Below are positions 55,079 through 64,000 of a DNA stretch of 64,000 nucleotides, piece after piece; within the stretch, counting starts at the first letter, position 1, and the number at the start of each line of letters is the position of its first letter. The stretch is taken from assembly GCF_900537075.1 (NCBI RefSeq), contig NZ_UNRA01000001.1, positions 186,001 to 250,000 on the forward strand. The letters run 5' to 3'. The notes under the pieces were generated by a model. That model did no database searches. It had not been told where the DNA came from and saw only the letters and a program-made list of their open reading frames with translations. A program made the translations under genes and the position numbers. Origin of the DNA: Tropicibacter sp. Alg240-R139 (lineage in GTDB: Bacteria; Pseudomonadota; Alphaproteobacteria; Rhodobacterales; Rhodobacteraceae).

Positions 55079-57495
55079 AACGGAACGTCGTCGTTGGTGG
55101 ACAGAAACTTGGCGACAACCTTTTTGGTGCCAGCCTTCTCGAACTCGATCTCAAGCTTGTCGCCCTCGATCCCGATCACTGCGCCATAGCCGAATTTCTG
55201 ATGGAACACGCGCTCGCCAAGCGTAAAGCTGGACACCGCGTTCAAATCGATCACCGTGTTTCGACTCTCTTTGGGTTGCGAAAGGCCGCGTTGCCCTTGA
55301 CGCGCCTGCAACCGCTTCCAGCCGGGTGAGTTGTAAACATTCGCCTCGGCCGCTCGGGTTTCGATCCCCTGCGAGCTGACACCGCCTGCGCCACCACCGT
55401 AAAGACCGGATGGCGTCAGGACATCGACGTGATCTTCGGGCAGCTCATCAACAAAGCGGGACGGCATGGAGTTCTGCCATTGTCCAAACACCCGCCGATT
55501 GGCGGCAAAAGAAATCGTGCACAGCTCTTCGGCGCGAGTGATGCCCACATAGGCCAGGCGGCGCTCCTCTTCGAGGCCTTTGAGACCGGTTTCGTCCATC
55601 GAGCGTTGTGAAGGGAACAGACCATCCTCCCACCCCGGCAGAAAGACAGCAGGGAATTCCAGTCCCTTGGCCGCATGCAGGGTCATGATCGACACTTTGG
55701 CCCCATCCGATTCCTGCTCGTTGTCCATCACCAGGCTGACATGCTCTAGGAACCCTTGCAGGTTTTCGAAGTTATCCAGCTGGCTCACCAATTCTTTGAG
55801 GTTTTCCAACCGTCCGGGCGCTTCTGGCGTTTTGGTGTTCTGCCACATGGTGGTGTAGCCGGATTCGTCCAGGATGATCTGCGCCAATTCAATGTGGCCG
55901 ACTTCGGGTTGACCGAATGCCAATTGTGGCTCTGACCCGTCGTCGATCACCTCATCTTCGTTAACCTCAAGCACAGGTCCGCGCGTCATCGCGCGCCAGC
56001 GGGTCAGATCCTCGGCCAGTTTGCGCAGGGCCCCGGCGCCTTTGCCCTTGATCAGCCCTTGATCCAACGCGATCCGCGCACCATCGACCAGCGACACGCC
56101 GTTTGATCGCGCCGCGATCTGAATCGTCTGCTGCGCCTTGTCACCCAAGCCGCGCTTTGGCGTGTTGACGATGCGCTCAAACGCCAGATCATCGTCGGGT
56201 GATACCACCAACCGGAAATAGGCCATGGCATCACGGATCTCCAACCGCTCATAAAATCGTGGCCCGCCGATCACCTTGTACGGCAGGCCGATGGTCAGAA
56301 ACCGATCCTCAAACGCACGCATCTGGTGCGAGGCGCGCACGAGAATCGCAATGTCATCCAGGCTGAAGGGACGCATCCCCCGAGTGCCGCTTTGCATGGC
56401 ATCAATCTCTTCGCCGATCCATCGGGCTTCTTCCTCGCCATCCCAATGGCCGATCAGGCGAACCTTTTCGCCCTCATCCGCCTCGGTCCACAGCTCCTTG
56501 CCCAGACGATCCGCGTTGCCGCGAATGACGTTGGACGCTGCTGCCAGGATATGCGGGGTCGAGCGGTAATTCTGTTCCAGCCGCACCACATGGGCGCCCG
56601 GAAAGTCCTTTTCGAACCGCAGGATATTGCCCACCTCGGCCCCGCGCCAGCCATAGATCGACTGGTCATCATCGCCCACACAGCAAATGTTCCTGTGCTT
56701 TCCAGCCAAAAGGCGCAGCCAAAGATACTGTGCTACGTTAGTATCCTGATACTCGTCCACCATGATGAAGCGGAACCAACGCTGGTATTGCTCTAGCACA
56801 TCAGGGTGTGCCTGAAAAATCGTGACGACATGCAAAAGGAGATCGCCAAAGTCGACCGCGTTCAGTTCTTTCAGCCGGGTCTGATACTGCGCGTAAAGGG
56901 CGATGCCTTTGTCGTTATAGGCCCCAGCATCAGCGGCGGGCACCTTGTTCGGGGTCAGCGCGCGGTTCTTCCAACCATCAATCACATTCAACAGCAGCCG
57001 CGCAGGCCAGCGTTTGTCATCAATACCTGCGGCCTTTATCAATTGCTTGATCAGACGCAGCTGATCATCGGTATCCAGAATGGTAAAATTCGATTTCAGC
57101 CCCGCAAGCTCGGCATGACGGCGCAACAGCTTGACACAGATCGAATGGAACGTGCCCAGCCAGGGCATCCCCTCGGCCGGTTGCCCCAACATCCGCCCCA
57201 CCCGGTTCTTCATCTCGCGCGCAGCCTTGTTGGTAAAGGTCACGGCCAGGATTTCGTTCGGGCGGGCTTTGTGGGTGTTGAGCAGATGCACGATGCGCGT
57301 CGTCAGAGCCTTTGTCTTACCGGTGCCTGCGCCGGCCAGCATCAGCACTGGACCATCCAAAATTTCGACGGCTTCGCGCTGCGCCGGGTTGAGGTCATCC
57401 AGATACGGCATCGGCCGCGCCGCCATCGCGCGCGCTGAGAGGGAAGGTTGCTGTGCGGCACCTTCAAAGGCGTCCATTTCGTCGAAACTGCTCAT
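55075..57495 (-). CDS. uvrD: ATP-dependent DNA helicase UvrD/PcrA
   Basis: 806 aa superfamily 1A helicase, 3'-5', in nucleotide excision and mismatch repair. Q-motif region LNPAQREAVEIL, Walker A GAGTGKTKALT, VDEYQDTN (motif II), GDDDQSIYGWRGAE (III), LEQNYRST (IV), ITLHAAKGLEFPAVF-type motif V (here MTLHAAKGLEFPAVFLPG) and VGITRAEELCTISFA (VI). The C-terminal Tudor-like end (FGYGAVIGIEGDKLEIEF) is present. Full length. Confidence 0.96.
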   Translation of the reverse strand: MSSFDEMDAFEGAAQQPSLSARAMAARPMPYLDDLNPAQREAVEILDGPVLMLAGAGTGKTKALTTRIVHLLNTHKARPNEILAVTFTNKAAREMKNRVGRMLGQPAEGMPWLGTFHSICVKLLRRHAELAGLKSNFTILDTDDQLRLIKQLIKAAGIDDKRWPARLLLNVIDGWKNRALTPNKVPAADAGAYNDKGIALYAQYQTRLKELNAVDFGDLLLHVVTIFQAHPDVLEQYQRWFRFIMVDEYQDTNVAQYLWLRLLAGKHRNICCVGDDDQSIYGWRGAEVGNILRFEKDFPGAHVVRLEQNYRSTPHILAAASNVIRGNADRLGKELWTEADEGEKVRLIGHWDGEEEARWIGEEIDAMQSGTRGMRPFSLDDIAILVRASHQMRAFEDRFLTIGLPYKVIGGPRFYERLEIRDAMAYFRLVVSPDDDLAFERIVNTPKRGLGDKAQQTIQIAARSNGVSLVDGARIALDQGLIKGKGAGALRKLAEDLTRWRAMTRGPVLEVNEDEVIDDGSEPQLAFGQPEVGHIELAQIILDESGYTTMWQNTKTPEAPGRLENLKELVSQLDNFENLQGFLEHVSLVMDNEQESDGAKVSIMTLHAAKGLEFPAVFLPGWEDGLFPSQRSMDETGLKGLEEERRLAYVGITRAEELCTISFAANRRVFGQWQNSMPSRFVDELPEDHVDVLTPSGLYGGGAGGVSSQGIETRAAEANVYNSPGWKRLQARQGQRGLSQPKESRNTVIDLNAVSSFTLGERVFHQKFGYGAVIGIEGDKLEIEFEKAGTKKVVAKFLSTNDDVPF

Positions 57496-57660
57496 GTCTG
57501 CAAAGTAATTCGGAATTCACCAGAGGGAAAGGGTTTGTTCACGACATGTTCGCAATTTCAGGGCAATTTTTCCCAAATTCGCACGAACCCGTGTTACTAG
57601 GTGAGCGCTCCGCCCCTCTTTCGTTAACCCGATATCAATCTCTGTTTCACATTTTCTCAA

Positions 57661-59457
57661 GTGGAAATACGGGAGCGCGGAACTAAGACCACGGAATACA
57701 AGGCTTCGGCGGCGCAACGGCTGAAGTGGGCGGGCGCAGCCATTTTCCTGGTGGGGCTGGTCGTCGCGGCAGGATGGGGCGTTTACACCTTACCCACGCC
57801 GATCGTAGATGGCATGCTTGAAGCGGACATCCGAAAACAGTCCGAGATGTGGAAACGTCGTGTGCTCATGCACATGGAAGACGCCGAGATCACGTTTCAA
57901 ACCGGAATCATGGGCGCCCATGATCAGGAGTTCCTGGAACTCATGCCCGAAGCCTCGGATGTGTACCGATTCAAACTGTTTCATGCCGATGGCACTGTCT
58001 TTTGGTCAACGCGCCCCTCCGACATCGGTTCGGTGAACACAAACCCGTACTTCGCGACCAACGTCACAAATGGTGAAATTTACTACAAGCACGAAAAGAA
58101 ACCTGCATCCGAAATTGATGATCTTGTACTGCACTCTGCGCAGCTGGACACGAGCATGCCCCACCATGTGGCCGAGATATATACGCCAGTTATGCGCAAC
58201 AGCTCTTTCCTGGGTGCCATTGAATTTTATACGGACATCACTGAATTGCGCGAAATCTTTATCATGCGCGTTCGGGTGTTGCTCGGGGTATTGTACGGGG
58301 TCGCCCTGACAGCAATGGTGATCGTGTCGCTGGTGATTTATCGCAGCAATCGGCGACAGCTCAATTCGTTGCGTACGCGCTCTCAATACGAACGCGACTT
58401 GATGGACGAACAGCTGCGCCTGGCGCGCGAAGTGCGACTGTTGGGGGAATTGAACGAATGGCTCCAATCTAGTCGATCCCTGGACGAACTTTTCGACATG
58501 GTCGCCAGATTCATGACACATATCCTGCCGGACGCTGAGGGCAGCGTTTACGTCTATTCCAATTCGCGCGATGTGCTGGACGGTAGTGCCAGCTGGAATG
58601 GCGGCGCGCACAAGGATCACATTCACCCTGATGGGTGTTGGGGCCTGCGTCGCGGGCGCACGTATGAATATGGCGCGACGGAGGTGGACTTTGTCTGCGA
58701 ACACGCCGAGCCGCATGATGGCCGCGCCTACTTCTGCTTCCCGATTCTGGCGCATGGCGAGACGGTCGGCCTCATGCACCTTCGAGCCCAACACGGCTGT
58801 GAAGAACAGTTTGCCCAAAACAAAAAACTTGCCCAGATGTGCGCCGAGCAGATCAGCATGGCTATTGCCAATGTTCGGATGCGCGATCAACTGCATGACC
58901 AATCCGTGCGCGATCCGCTGACGGGTCTGTTCAATCGCCGTCACATGACCGATCAGCTTCGCAAGCTCATTTCGCGCAGCCAGGCCAGCGGCACGCCGGT
59001 CAGTCTGATTGCTGTGGACGTGGATCACTTCAAGAAATTCAACGACAACCATGGCCACGATGCGGGTGATATGGTGCTGCGCGCAGTGGGATCGGTGTTG
59101 CAGCAATCCTGTGACGGAGATGAAATCGCCTGCCGGATGGGTGGTGAGGAATTCACTATCATACTGCCAGACAACAGCCCATCCGAAGTACAGGACCGCG
59201 CCGAAAAACTGCGCAAAGCAGTCGAGGATATCGCCGTACGCTATGGAGAAAAGACACTGCCACGCATCACGATTTCGCTTGGAATTGCGCATTACCCGAC
59301 ACATGGCACCATGCCGCAGGATTTGATGCGGGCAGCGGACGATGCGCTTTATGACGCCAAGGCCCGAGGTCGCAACCAAGTGCGCGTCGCGGCCCTGCCG
59401 CATCAGGCCGAGAATCCCAATGAACCAACCGAACATCATCCGATCGCCGCTGAGTAA
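57661..59457 (+). CDS. Membrane diguanylate cyclase (sensor-GAF-GGDEF)
   Basis: 598 aa. GTG start (57661). TM helix at about 23-41, a periplasmic sensor segment of about 160 residues, second TM at about 205-225 (LLGVLYGVALTAMVIVSLVIY), a GAF-like domain to about 420 and a GGDEF domain: DPLTGLFNRRHM, VDVDHFKKFND and the active-site GGEEF near residue 493. The inhibitory I-site RxxD expected 5 residues before GGEEF is absent (DGDE), so product inhibition of this kind is unlikely. No EAL domain. Signal unknown. Confidence 0.93.
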   Translation: MEIRERGTKTTEYKASAAQRLKWAGAAIFLVGLVVAAGWGVYTLPTPIVDGMLEADIRKQSEMWKRRVLMHMEDAEITFQTGIMGAHDQEFLELMPEASDVYRFKLFHADGTVFWSTRPSDIGSVNTNPYFATNVTNGEIYYKHEKKPASEIDDLVLHSAQLDTSMPHHVAEIYTPVMRNSSFLGAIEFYTDITELREIFIMRVRVLLGVLYGVALTAMVIVSLVIYRSNRRQLNSLRTRSQYERDLMDEQLRLAREVRLLGELNEWLQSSRSLDELFDMVARFMTHILPDAEGSVYVYSNSRDVLDGSASWNGGAHKDHIHPDGCWGLRRGRTYEYGATEVDFVCEHAEPHDGRAYFCFPILAHGETVGLMHLRAQHGCEEQFAQNKKLAQMCAEQISMAIANVRMRDQLHDQSVRDPLTGLFNRRHMTDQLRKLISRSQASGTPVSLIAVDVDHFKKFNDNHGHDAGDMVLRAVGSVLQQSCDGDEIACRMGGEEFTIILPDNSPSEVQDRAEKLRKAVEDIAVRYGEKTLPRITISLGIAHYPTHGTMPQDLMRAADDALYDAKARGRNQVRVAALPHQAENPNEPTEHHPIAAE

Positions 59458-59501
59458 AGCCCGGCACTTGCAGAATCGACTCCAGCGTCCGATCAATCCG
59501 C

Positions 59502-60659
59502 ATGGATTTACACAGCACCTTTCCCGGCGTCATGGACTTGAAATGGCGGGCAAAACGCAGGATTCCCAAATTTGTATGGGACTATCTGGACAGCGGCACA
59601 GGAGTCGAAGCGACTAAGGCACGTAACCGAAAAGCGCTTGACCGGATAGGATTTGACCCGTCGATCCTGCACGGCGCCATCGAAACGAACCTGTCGACCA
59701 GTCTACTGGGTCAGGAATTCCCCGCGCCATTTGGCGCCGCGCCAATCGGGATGTCCGGCTTGATCTGGCCCGGGGCTGAGGCACTACTGGCGCGCGCTGC
59801 CGCCCAAGCTGGAATCCCTTATTCACTGTCAACCGTCGCCAGCCGCAGCCCCGAAGAAATAGCGCCTAGTCTTGGTCCGCATGCGTGGTTTCAGCTCTAT
59901 CCGCCCAAAGACCCTGAAATCCGGCAGGACGTTCTGAACAGGGCCCGCGAGGCCGGGTTTTCTACTTTGGTGCTAACCGTGGACGTCCCGGTTGCGTCTC
60001 GTCGAGAACGTCAGACCCGGTCGGGGCTGACACAGCCGCCCAAGCTGACGCCACGCCTGCTGGCTCAAATCGCGATGCGTCCGGCCTGGGCGTTTGAAAT
60101 GACCCAAGAGATTGCCAGGGAAGGCATGCCAAGAATGCGGACTTTGGACAAGTACGTGCCCAAGCAGCTGAACCTCCCCCCCACTGCGCATATTGGCTAT
60201 CTGCTGCGCACCTCGCCTGACATGGACTATGTCAAATGGTTACGCGATCAATGGGATGGCCCGTTCATCATCAAGGGCGTGATGCGCGCGCAGGATAGCG
60301 AACTGCTGGAGCGCGCAGGTGTTGATGCCCTTTGGGTGTCGAACCACGCGGGTCGCCAATTCGACGGAGCCCCATCTTCGATCGAGGTCTTGCCTGCGAT
60401 CCGGGCCGCGACTCGTCTGCCGCTGATCTTTGACAGCGGTGTCGAAAGCGGATTGGACATCTTGCGCGCTATCGCATCCGGGGCCGATTTCGTTATGATG
60501 GGACGTGCATTTCAATTTGCGTTGGCCGCGCTCGGCCCCCAGGGACCTGCGCATTTGATTGACGTGCTAAAACAAGACATGATCGCCAACATGGGCCAGA
60601 TTGGAGCGGCGTCACTCGCCGAGCTGCCACCGATCCGGACACTATCGGATCTAGATTGA
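59502..60659 (+). CDS. FMN-dependent alpha-hydroxy acid dehydrogenase (LldD-like)
   Basis: 385 aa TIM-barrel flavoenzyme oxidising L-lactate or a related 2-hydroxy acid. RRIPKFVWDYLDSGTG at the front, APIGMSGLIWPGAEALLARAA, LVLTVDVPVASRRERQTRSG, IIKGVMRAQDSELLERAGVDALWVSNHAGRQ (substrate-binding Lys and catalytic His), and IFDSGVESGLDILRAIASGADFVMMGRAF with FMN phosphate binding. Typical of the L-lactate dehydrogenase branch in roseobacters. 44 bp after the cyclase gene. Confidence 0.92.
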   Translation: MDLHSTFPGVMDLKWRAKRRIPKFVWDYLDSGTGVEATKARNRKALDRIGFDPSILHGAIETNLSTSLLGQEFPAPFGAAPIGMSGLIWPGAEALLARAAAQAGIPYSLSTVASRSPEEIAPSLGPHAWFQLYPPKDPEIRQDVLNRAREAGFSTLVLTVDVPVASRRERQTRSGLTQPPKLTPRLLAQIAMRPAWAFEMTQEIAREGMPRMRTLDKYVPKQLNLPPTAHIGYLLRTSPDMDYVKWLRDQWDGPFIIKGVMRAQDSELLERAGVDALWVSNHAGRQFDGAPSSIEVLPAIRAATRLPLIFDSGVESGLDILRAIASGADFVMMGRAFQFALAALGPQGPAHLIDVLKQDMIANMGQIGAASLAELPPIRTLSDLD

Positions 60660-60795
60660 TCAAATCCCAATCACTGCACTGCAGAAAAACGGCGTTTGCG
60701 AGCGATAACATGCCGGTTCTACCCAGAACTACCAATATACCTGCGCTTATTGTCCGCTTAAAACCCACGCCCAACAAAGAGAGCCGGGACCTGCC

Positions 60796-63700
60796 ATGAC
60801 AGACTTCAACAAGATCCTCATCGCGAACCGCGGAGAGATTGCTATTCGTGTGATGCGTGCTGCCAATGAGATGGGCAAGAAAACGGTTGCCGTTTTTGCC
60901 GAAGAAGACAAGCTGGGCTTGCACCGGTTCAAGGCGGACGAGGCCTATCGTATTGGTGAAGGCATGGGGCCGGTTGCAGCATACCTGAGCATCGATGAAA
61001 TCATTCGCGTCGCCAAGGAAAGCGGTGCGGATGCGATCCACCCTGGCTACGGCCTGCTGTCGGAAAACCCCGACTTTGTGGACGCCTGCACAAAGAACGG
61101 CATCACGTTCATCGGCCCCAAGGCAGAAACCATGCGCGCGCTTGGAGATAAGGCCAGTGCCCGCAAAGTTGCTGTTCAGGCTGGCGTGCCGGTCATTCCA
61201 GCAACCGAAGTTCTGGGCGATGACATGGATGCTATCCGGGCCGAAGCCGCCGAGGTTGGCTATCCGCTGATGCTGAAAGCGTCCTGGGGCGGTGGTGGTC
61301 GCGGGATGCGACCGATTCATGGGCCGGACGAGTTGGAAGAAAAGGTGCTCGAAGGGCGCCGCGAAGCCGAGGCCGCATTCGGCAATGGTGAGGGGTATCT
61401 GGAAAAGATGATCACCCGCGCCCGCCACGTCGAGGTGCAGATCCTGGGCGACAAGCATGGTGAGATTTATCACCTCTTTGAACGTGACTGCTCGGTACAA
61501 CGTCGCAACCAGAAGGTGGTTGAACGCGCCCCTGCCCCGTATCTGAGCGAAGAACAGCGCGCCGAGATTTGCGAGTTGGGTCGCAGGATCTGTGCTCATG
61601 TGAATTATGAATGCGCAGGCACTGTAGAATTTCTGATGGATATGGCTTCGGGTAAGTTTTACTTCATTGAGGTGAACCCCCGTGTGCAGGTGGAACATAC
61701 CGTCACCGAGGAGGTGACCGGCATCGACATCGTGCAGGCCCAGATCCTGATTGCCGAGGGCAAACCGTTGGCCGAGGCCACTGGCAAGACGGCACAGGAC
61801 GAGATCCAGCTGAACGGCCACGCGCTGCAGACGCGCGTGACCACCGAGGATCCGCTCAACAACTTCATTCCCGACTACGGCCGCATCACCGCCTATCGCT
61901 CGGCCACCGGCATGGGCATCCGCCTGGACGGCGGCACCGCCTATGCGGGCGGGGTGATCACGCGGTATTATGACTCGCTACTGACCAAGGTCACCGCCTG
62001 GGCACCAACCCCAGAAAAGGCGATTGCCCGGATGGATCGTGCGTTGCGTGAATTCCGCGTGCGCGGTGTCAGCACCAACATTGCCTTTGTCGAGAACCTG
62101 CTGAAGCACCCGACCTTTTTGTCAAATGAATACACCACCAAGTTCATCGACGACACGCCGGATCTGTTTGATTTTAAACGCCGCCGCGACCGGGGCACCA
62201 AGGTGCTGACCTATATCGCCGACATCACGGTGAACGGGCACCCTGAGACCAAGGACCGCCCGCTGCCGGCCGCCGATCTGAAGATCCCGCGGGCGCCCGA
62301 ACGCCGGGGAGAGCCGATGATGGGCACCCGCAACCTGCTGGAACAGAAAGGCCCGCAGGCGGTGGCCGATTGGATGAAGGCGCAGCGTCAGTTGCTGATC
62401 ACCGACACCACAATGCGTGACGGACATCAATCACTGCTAGCCACCCGGATGCGCTCAATCGACATGATCCGCGTGGCACCCAGCTATGCCTCGAACCTGC
62501 CGCAGCTGTTCTCGGTGGAATGCTGGGGCGGCGCGACATTTGATGTGGCGTATCGCTTCTTGCAGGAATGCCCCTGGAAACGCCTGCGTGACCTGCGCGA
62601 AGCGATGCCGAACCTGATGACGCAGATGCTGCTGCGCGGATCAAACGGGGTGGGCTACACCAACTATCCCGACAATGTGGTGCAAGCCTTCGTCAAAGAA
62701 GCGGCCAAGAACATTGACGTCTTCCGCGTGTTTGATTCGCTCAATTGGGTCGAGAACATGCGCGTGGCAATGGATGCGGTGATCGAGCAGAACAAGATCT
62801 GCGAGGGCACCGTGTGTTACACCGGAGACATTCTGAACCCTGAGCGGTCCAAATATGACCTGAAATACTATGTCGCCATGGGCCAAGAGCTGCGCGATGC
62901 CGGGGCGCATGTGCTAGGGCTGAAAGACATGGCCGGTCTATTGAAACCCGCCGCTGCCCGCGTGCTCATTAAGGCACTGAAAGAGGAAGTTGGCCTGCCG
63001 ATTCACTTCCACACCCACGACACGGCGGGCATCGCCTCCGCGACCATCCTTGCTGCCGCAGAAGCAGGCGTGGATGCCGTCGACTGCGCGATGGACAGCT
63101 TCTCGGGCAACACGTCTCAGGCGACCCTGGGATCGGTGGTCGAGGCATTGCGCAACACCGATCGCGACACTGGGCTGGACATCAAGGCAATCCGCGAGAT
63201 CAGCGACTACTTTGAAGCCGTGCGCGGTCAATACGCGGCCTTTGAAAGCGGACTGCAAGCCCCCGCGTCTGAGGTGTATCTGCACGAAATGCCCGGCGGT
63301 CAGTTCACCAACCTCAAGGCACAGGCTCGGTCACTGGGGTTGGAAGAACGTTGGCACGAGGTGGCGCAGATGTATGCCGACGTGAACCAGATGTTCGGCG
63401 ATATCGTCAAGGTAACCCCTTCGTCCAAGGTGGTCGGTGACATGGCGCTGATGATGGTGAGCCAGGGGCTCAGCCGCGATGACGTAGAAAACCCTTCGAC
63501 CGACGTGGCGTTCCCGGATTCGGTAATCGACATGATGCGCGGCAATCTGGGTCAGCCTCCGGGCGGCTTCCCTGACGCCATCGTGGGCAAGGCTCTGAAG
63601 GGCGAAACGCCCAACACCGAGCGTCCGGGCAAGCATCTGGAGCCTGTCGACCTGGATGCGCTGCGCATTCAGATCTCGAAAGAGTTGGAGGGCAAGGTGG

Positions 63701-64000
63701 TCGATGACGAAGATCTGAACGGCTTTCTGATGTACCCCAAGGTCTTCATGGACTACATGGGCCGCCATCGCTCGTATGGTCCGGTGCGTGCCCTACCGAC
63801 CAAGACCTTTTTCTATGGCATGGAGCCGGGCGAAGAGATCGCGGCCGAGATTGACCCCGGCAAGACGTTGGAAATACGACTGCAGGCCCTTGGCGAGACG
63901 GACGAGAACGGCGAAGTGAAGGTGTTCTTTGAACTCAACGGTCAGCCCCGTGTGATCCGGGTGCCGAACCGATTGGTCAAATCCACGACTATCCAGCGAC
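60796..64000 (+). CDS. pyc: Pyruvate carboxylase (3' end outside window)
   Basis: 1068 codons seen of an expected ~1146. Anaplerotic biotin enzyme converting pyruvate, bicarbonate and ATP to oxaloacetate. Biotin carboxylase domain (1-450): KILIANRGEIAIRVMRA, HPGYGLLSEN, KASWGGGGRGMR, VEVQILGD and EVNPRVQVEHTVTE. Carboxyltransferase domain (about 530-830): DTTMRDGHQSLLATRMR, VFDSLNWVENM, GLKDMAGLLKPA (carbamylated Lys) and HFHTHDTAG with metal histidines. The allosteric/linker region follows; the BCCP domain with the biotinyl Lys is beyond the edge. The frame stays open to 64000. 136 bp from the lactate dehydrogenase gene, in line with lactate-to-pyruvate-to-oxaloacetate flow. Confidence 0.95.
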   Translation, partial: MTDFNKILIANRGEIAIRVMRAANEMGKKTVAVFAEEDKLGLHRFKADEAYRIGEGMGPVAAYLSIDEIIRVAKESGADAIHPGYGLLSENPDFVDACTKNGITFIGPKAETMRALGDKASARKVAVQAGVPVIPATEVLGDDMDAIRAEAAEVGYPLMLKASWGGGGRGMRPIHGPDELEEKVLEGRREAEAAFGNGEGYLEKMITRARHVEVQILGDKHGEIYHLFERDCSVQRRNQKVVERAPAPYLSEEQRAEICELGRRICAHVNYECAGTVEFLMDMASGKFYFIEVNPRVQVEHTVTEEVTGIDIVQAQILIAEGKPLAEATGKTAQDEIQLNGHALQTRVTTEDPLNNFIPDYGRITAYRSATGMGIRLDGGTAYAGGVITRYYDSLLTKVTAWAPTPEKAIARMDRALREFRVRGVSTNIAFVENLLKHPTFLSNEYTTKFIDDTPDLFDFKRRRDRGTKVLTYIADITVNGHPETKDRPLPAADLKIPRAPERRGEPMMGTRNLLEQKGPQAVADWMKAQRQLLITDTTMRDGHQSLLATRMRSIDMIRVAPSYASNLPQLFSVECWGGATFDVAYRFLQECPWKRLRDLREAMPNLMTQMLLRGSNGVGYTNYPDNVVQAFVKEAAKNIDVFRVFDSLNWVENMRVAMDAVIEQNKICEGTVCYTGDILNPERSKYDLKYYVAMGQELRDAGAHVLGLKDMAGLLKPAAARVLIKALKEEVGLPIHFHTHDTAGIASATILAAAEAGVDAVDCAMDSFSGNTSQATLGSVVEALRNTDRDTGLDIKAIREISDYFEAVRGQYAAFESGLQAPASEVYLHEMPGGQFTNLKAQARSLGLEERWHEVAQMYADVNQMFGDIVKVTPSSKVVGDMALMMVSQGLSRDDVENPSTDVAFPDSVIDMMRGNLGQPPGGFPDAIVGKALKGETPNTERPGKHLEPVDLDALRIQISKELEGKVVDDEDLNGFLMYPKVFMDYMGRHRSYGPVRALPTKTFFYGMEPGEEIAAEIDPGKTLEIRLQALGETDENGEVKVFFELNGQPRVIRVPNRLVKSTTIQR

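Noticed and set aside
58006-59496. Long (about 500 codons) open frame antisense to the diguanylate cyclase gene
   Set aside because: High-GC shadow of the real gene; His/Gln-rich translation without motifs. Similar long antisense frames over murC, ftsZ, ftsI and pyc were dismissed for the same reason.

Overview
The window is a piece of an alphaproteobacterial chromosome, most likely from the Roseobacteraceae/Rhodobacteraceae. The main reasons are the long minus-strand dcw (division and cell wall) cluster with a C-terminally extended FtsZ, an adjacent CobS/CobT pair for aerobic cobalamin synthesis, small DUF2484 membrane proteins inside the dcw cluster, and a DUF1127 gene followed by a CcsR-type (cuckoo) small-RNA array. 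I cannot name a genus.

Layout. 1-8.2 kb: 3' part of pepN, three small or hypothetical genes including an SDR oxidoreductase, an EEP-family nuclease-like protein on the minus strand, and gatB. 8.2-9.0 kb: wreckage of an S9 prolyl-oligopeptidase gene whose two parts now face each other. 9.0-13.5 kb: a phospholipase-D-like lipoprotein, a DUF4177-like protein, BolA, a J-domain protein, a frameshifted YbjQ gene and a dispersed repeat. 13.5-21.2 kb: arylsulfatase, cobS-cobT, a small periplasmic protein, a Xaa-Pro aminopeptidase and a DUF427 protein. 21.2-25.6 kb: a 449-bp leader, an exported amidohydrolase, a ClC channel and a second copy of the dispersed repeat.

25.6-53.1 kb is one long, mostly minus-strand block. 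In transcription order it reads mraZ, rsmH, ftsL, ftsI, murE, murF, mraY, a kinesin-light-chain-like TPR protein, murD, (a BaiN-like flavoprotein on the opposite strand), ftsW, murG, murC, two DUF2484 proteins, a third small membrane protein, murB, ddl, ftsQ, ftsA, a small periplasmic protein, ftsZ, a terminator, lpxC, bamD, recN. These genes make lipid-linked peptidoglycan precursor, flip and polymerise it at the septum, place the FtsZ ring and connect division to outer-membrane synthesis. The extra genes are of unknown role. mraZ uses a TTG start and sits behind a long, gene-free region with several 10-bp-periodic TGGGA-type repeats of the sort MraZ binds.

53.1-54.8 kb holds the most interesting locus: a DUF1127 gene (CcaF1-like) followed by four tandem sRNA units. 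Each unit folds as two hairpins, and all eight hairpins present a pyrimidine loop containing CCTCCTCCCT. The stem sequences differ from unit to unit while base pairing is kept, and the last hairpin ends in a T tract. 54.8-64 kb: a DUF1330 protein, uvrD/pcrA, a membrane diguanylate cyclase, an FMN-dependent lactate dehydrogenase-like enzyme, and pyruvate carboxylase running off the right edge.

No rRNA, tRNA, prophage, insertion sequence or CRISPR array was recognised. Coordinates of starts reflect my choice of start codon where longer frames exist.
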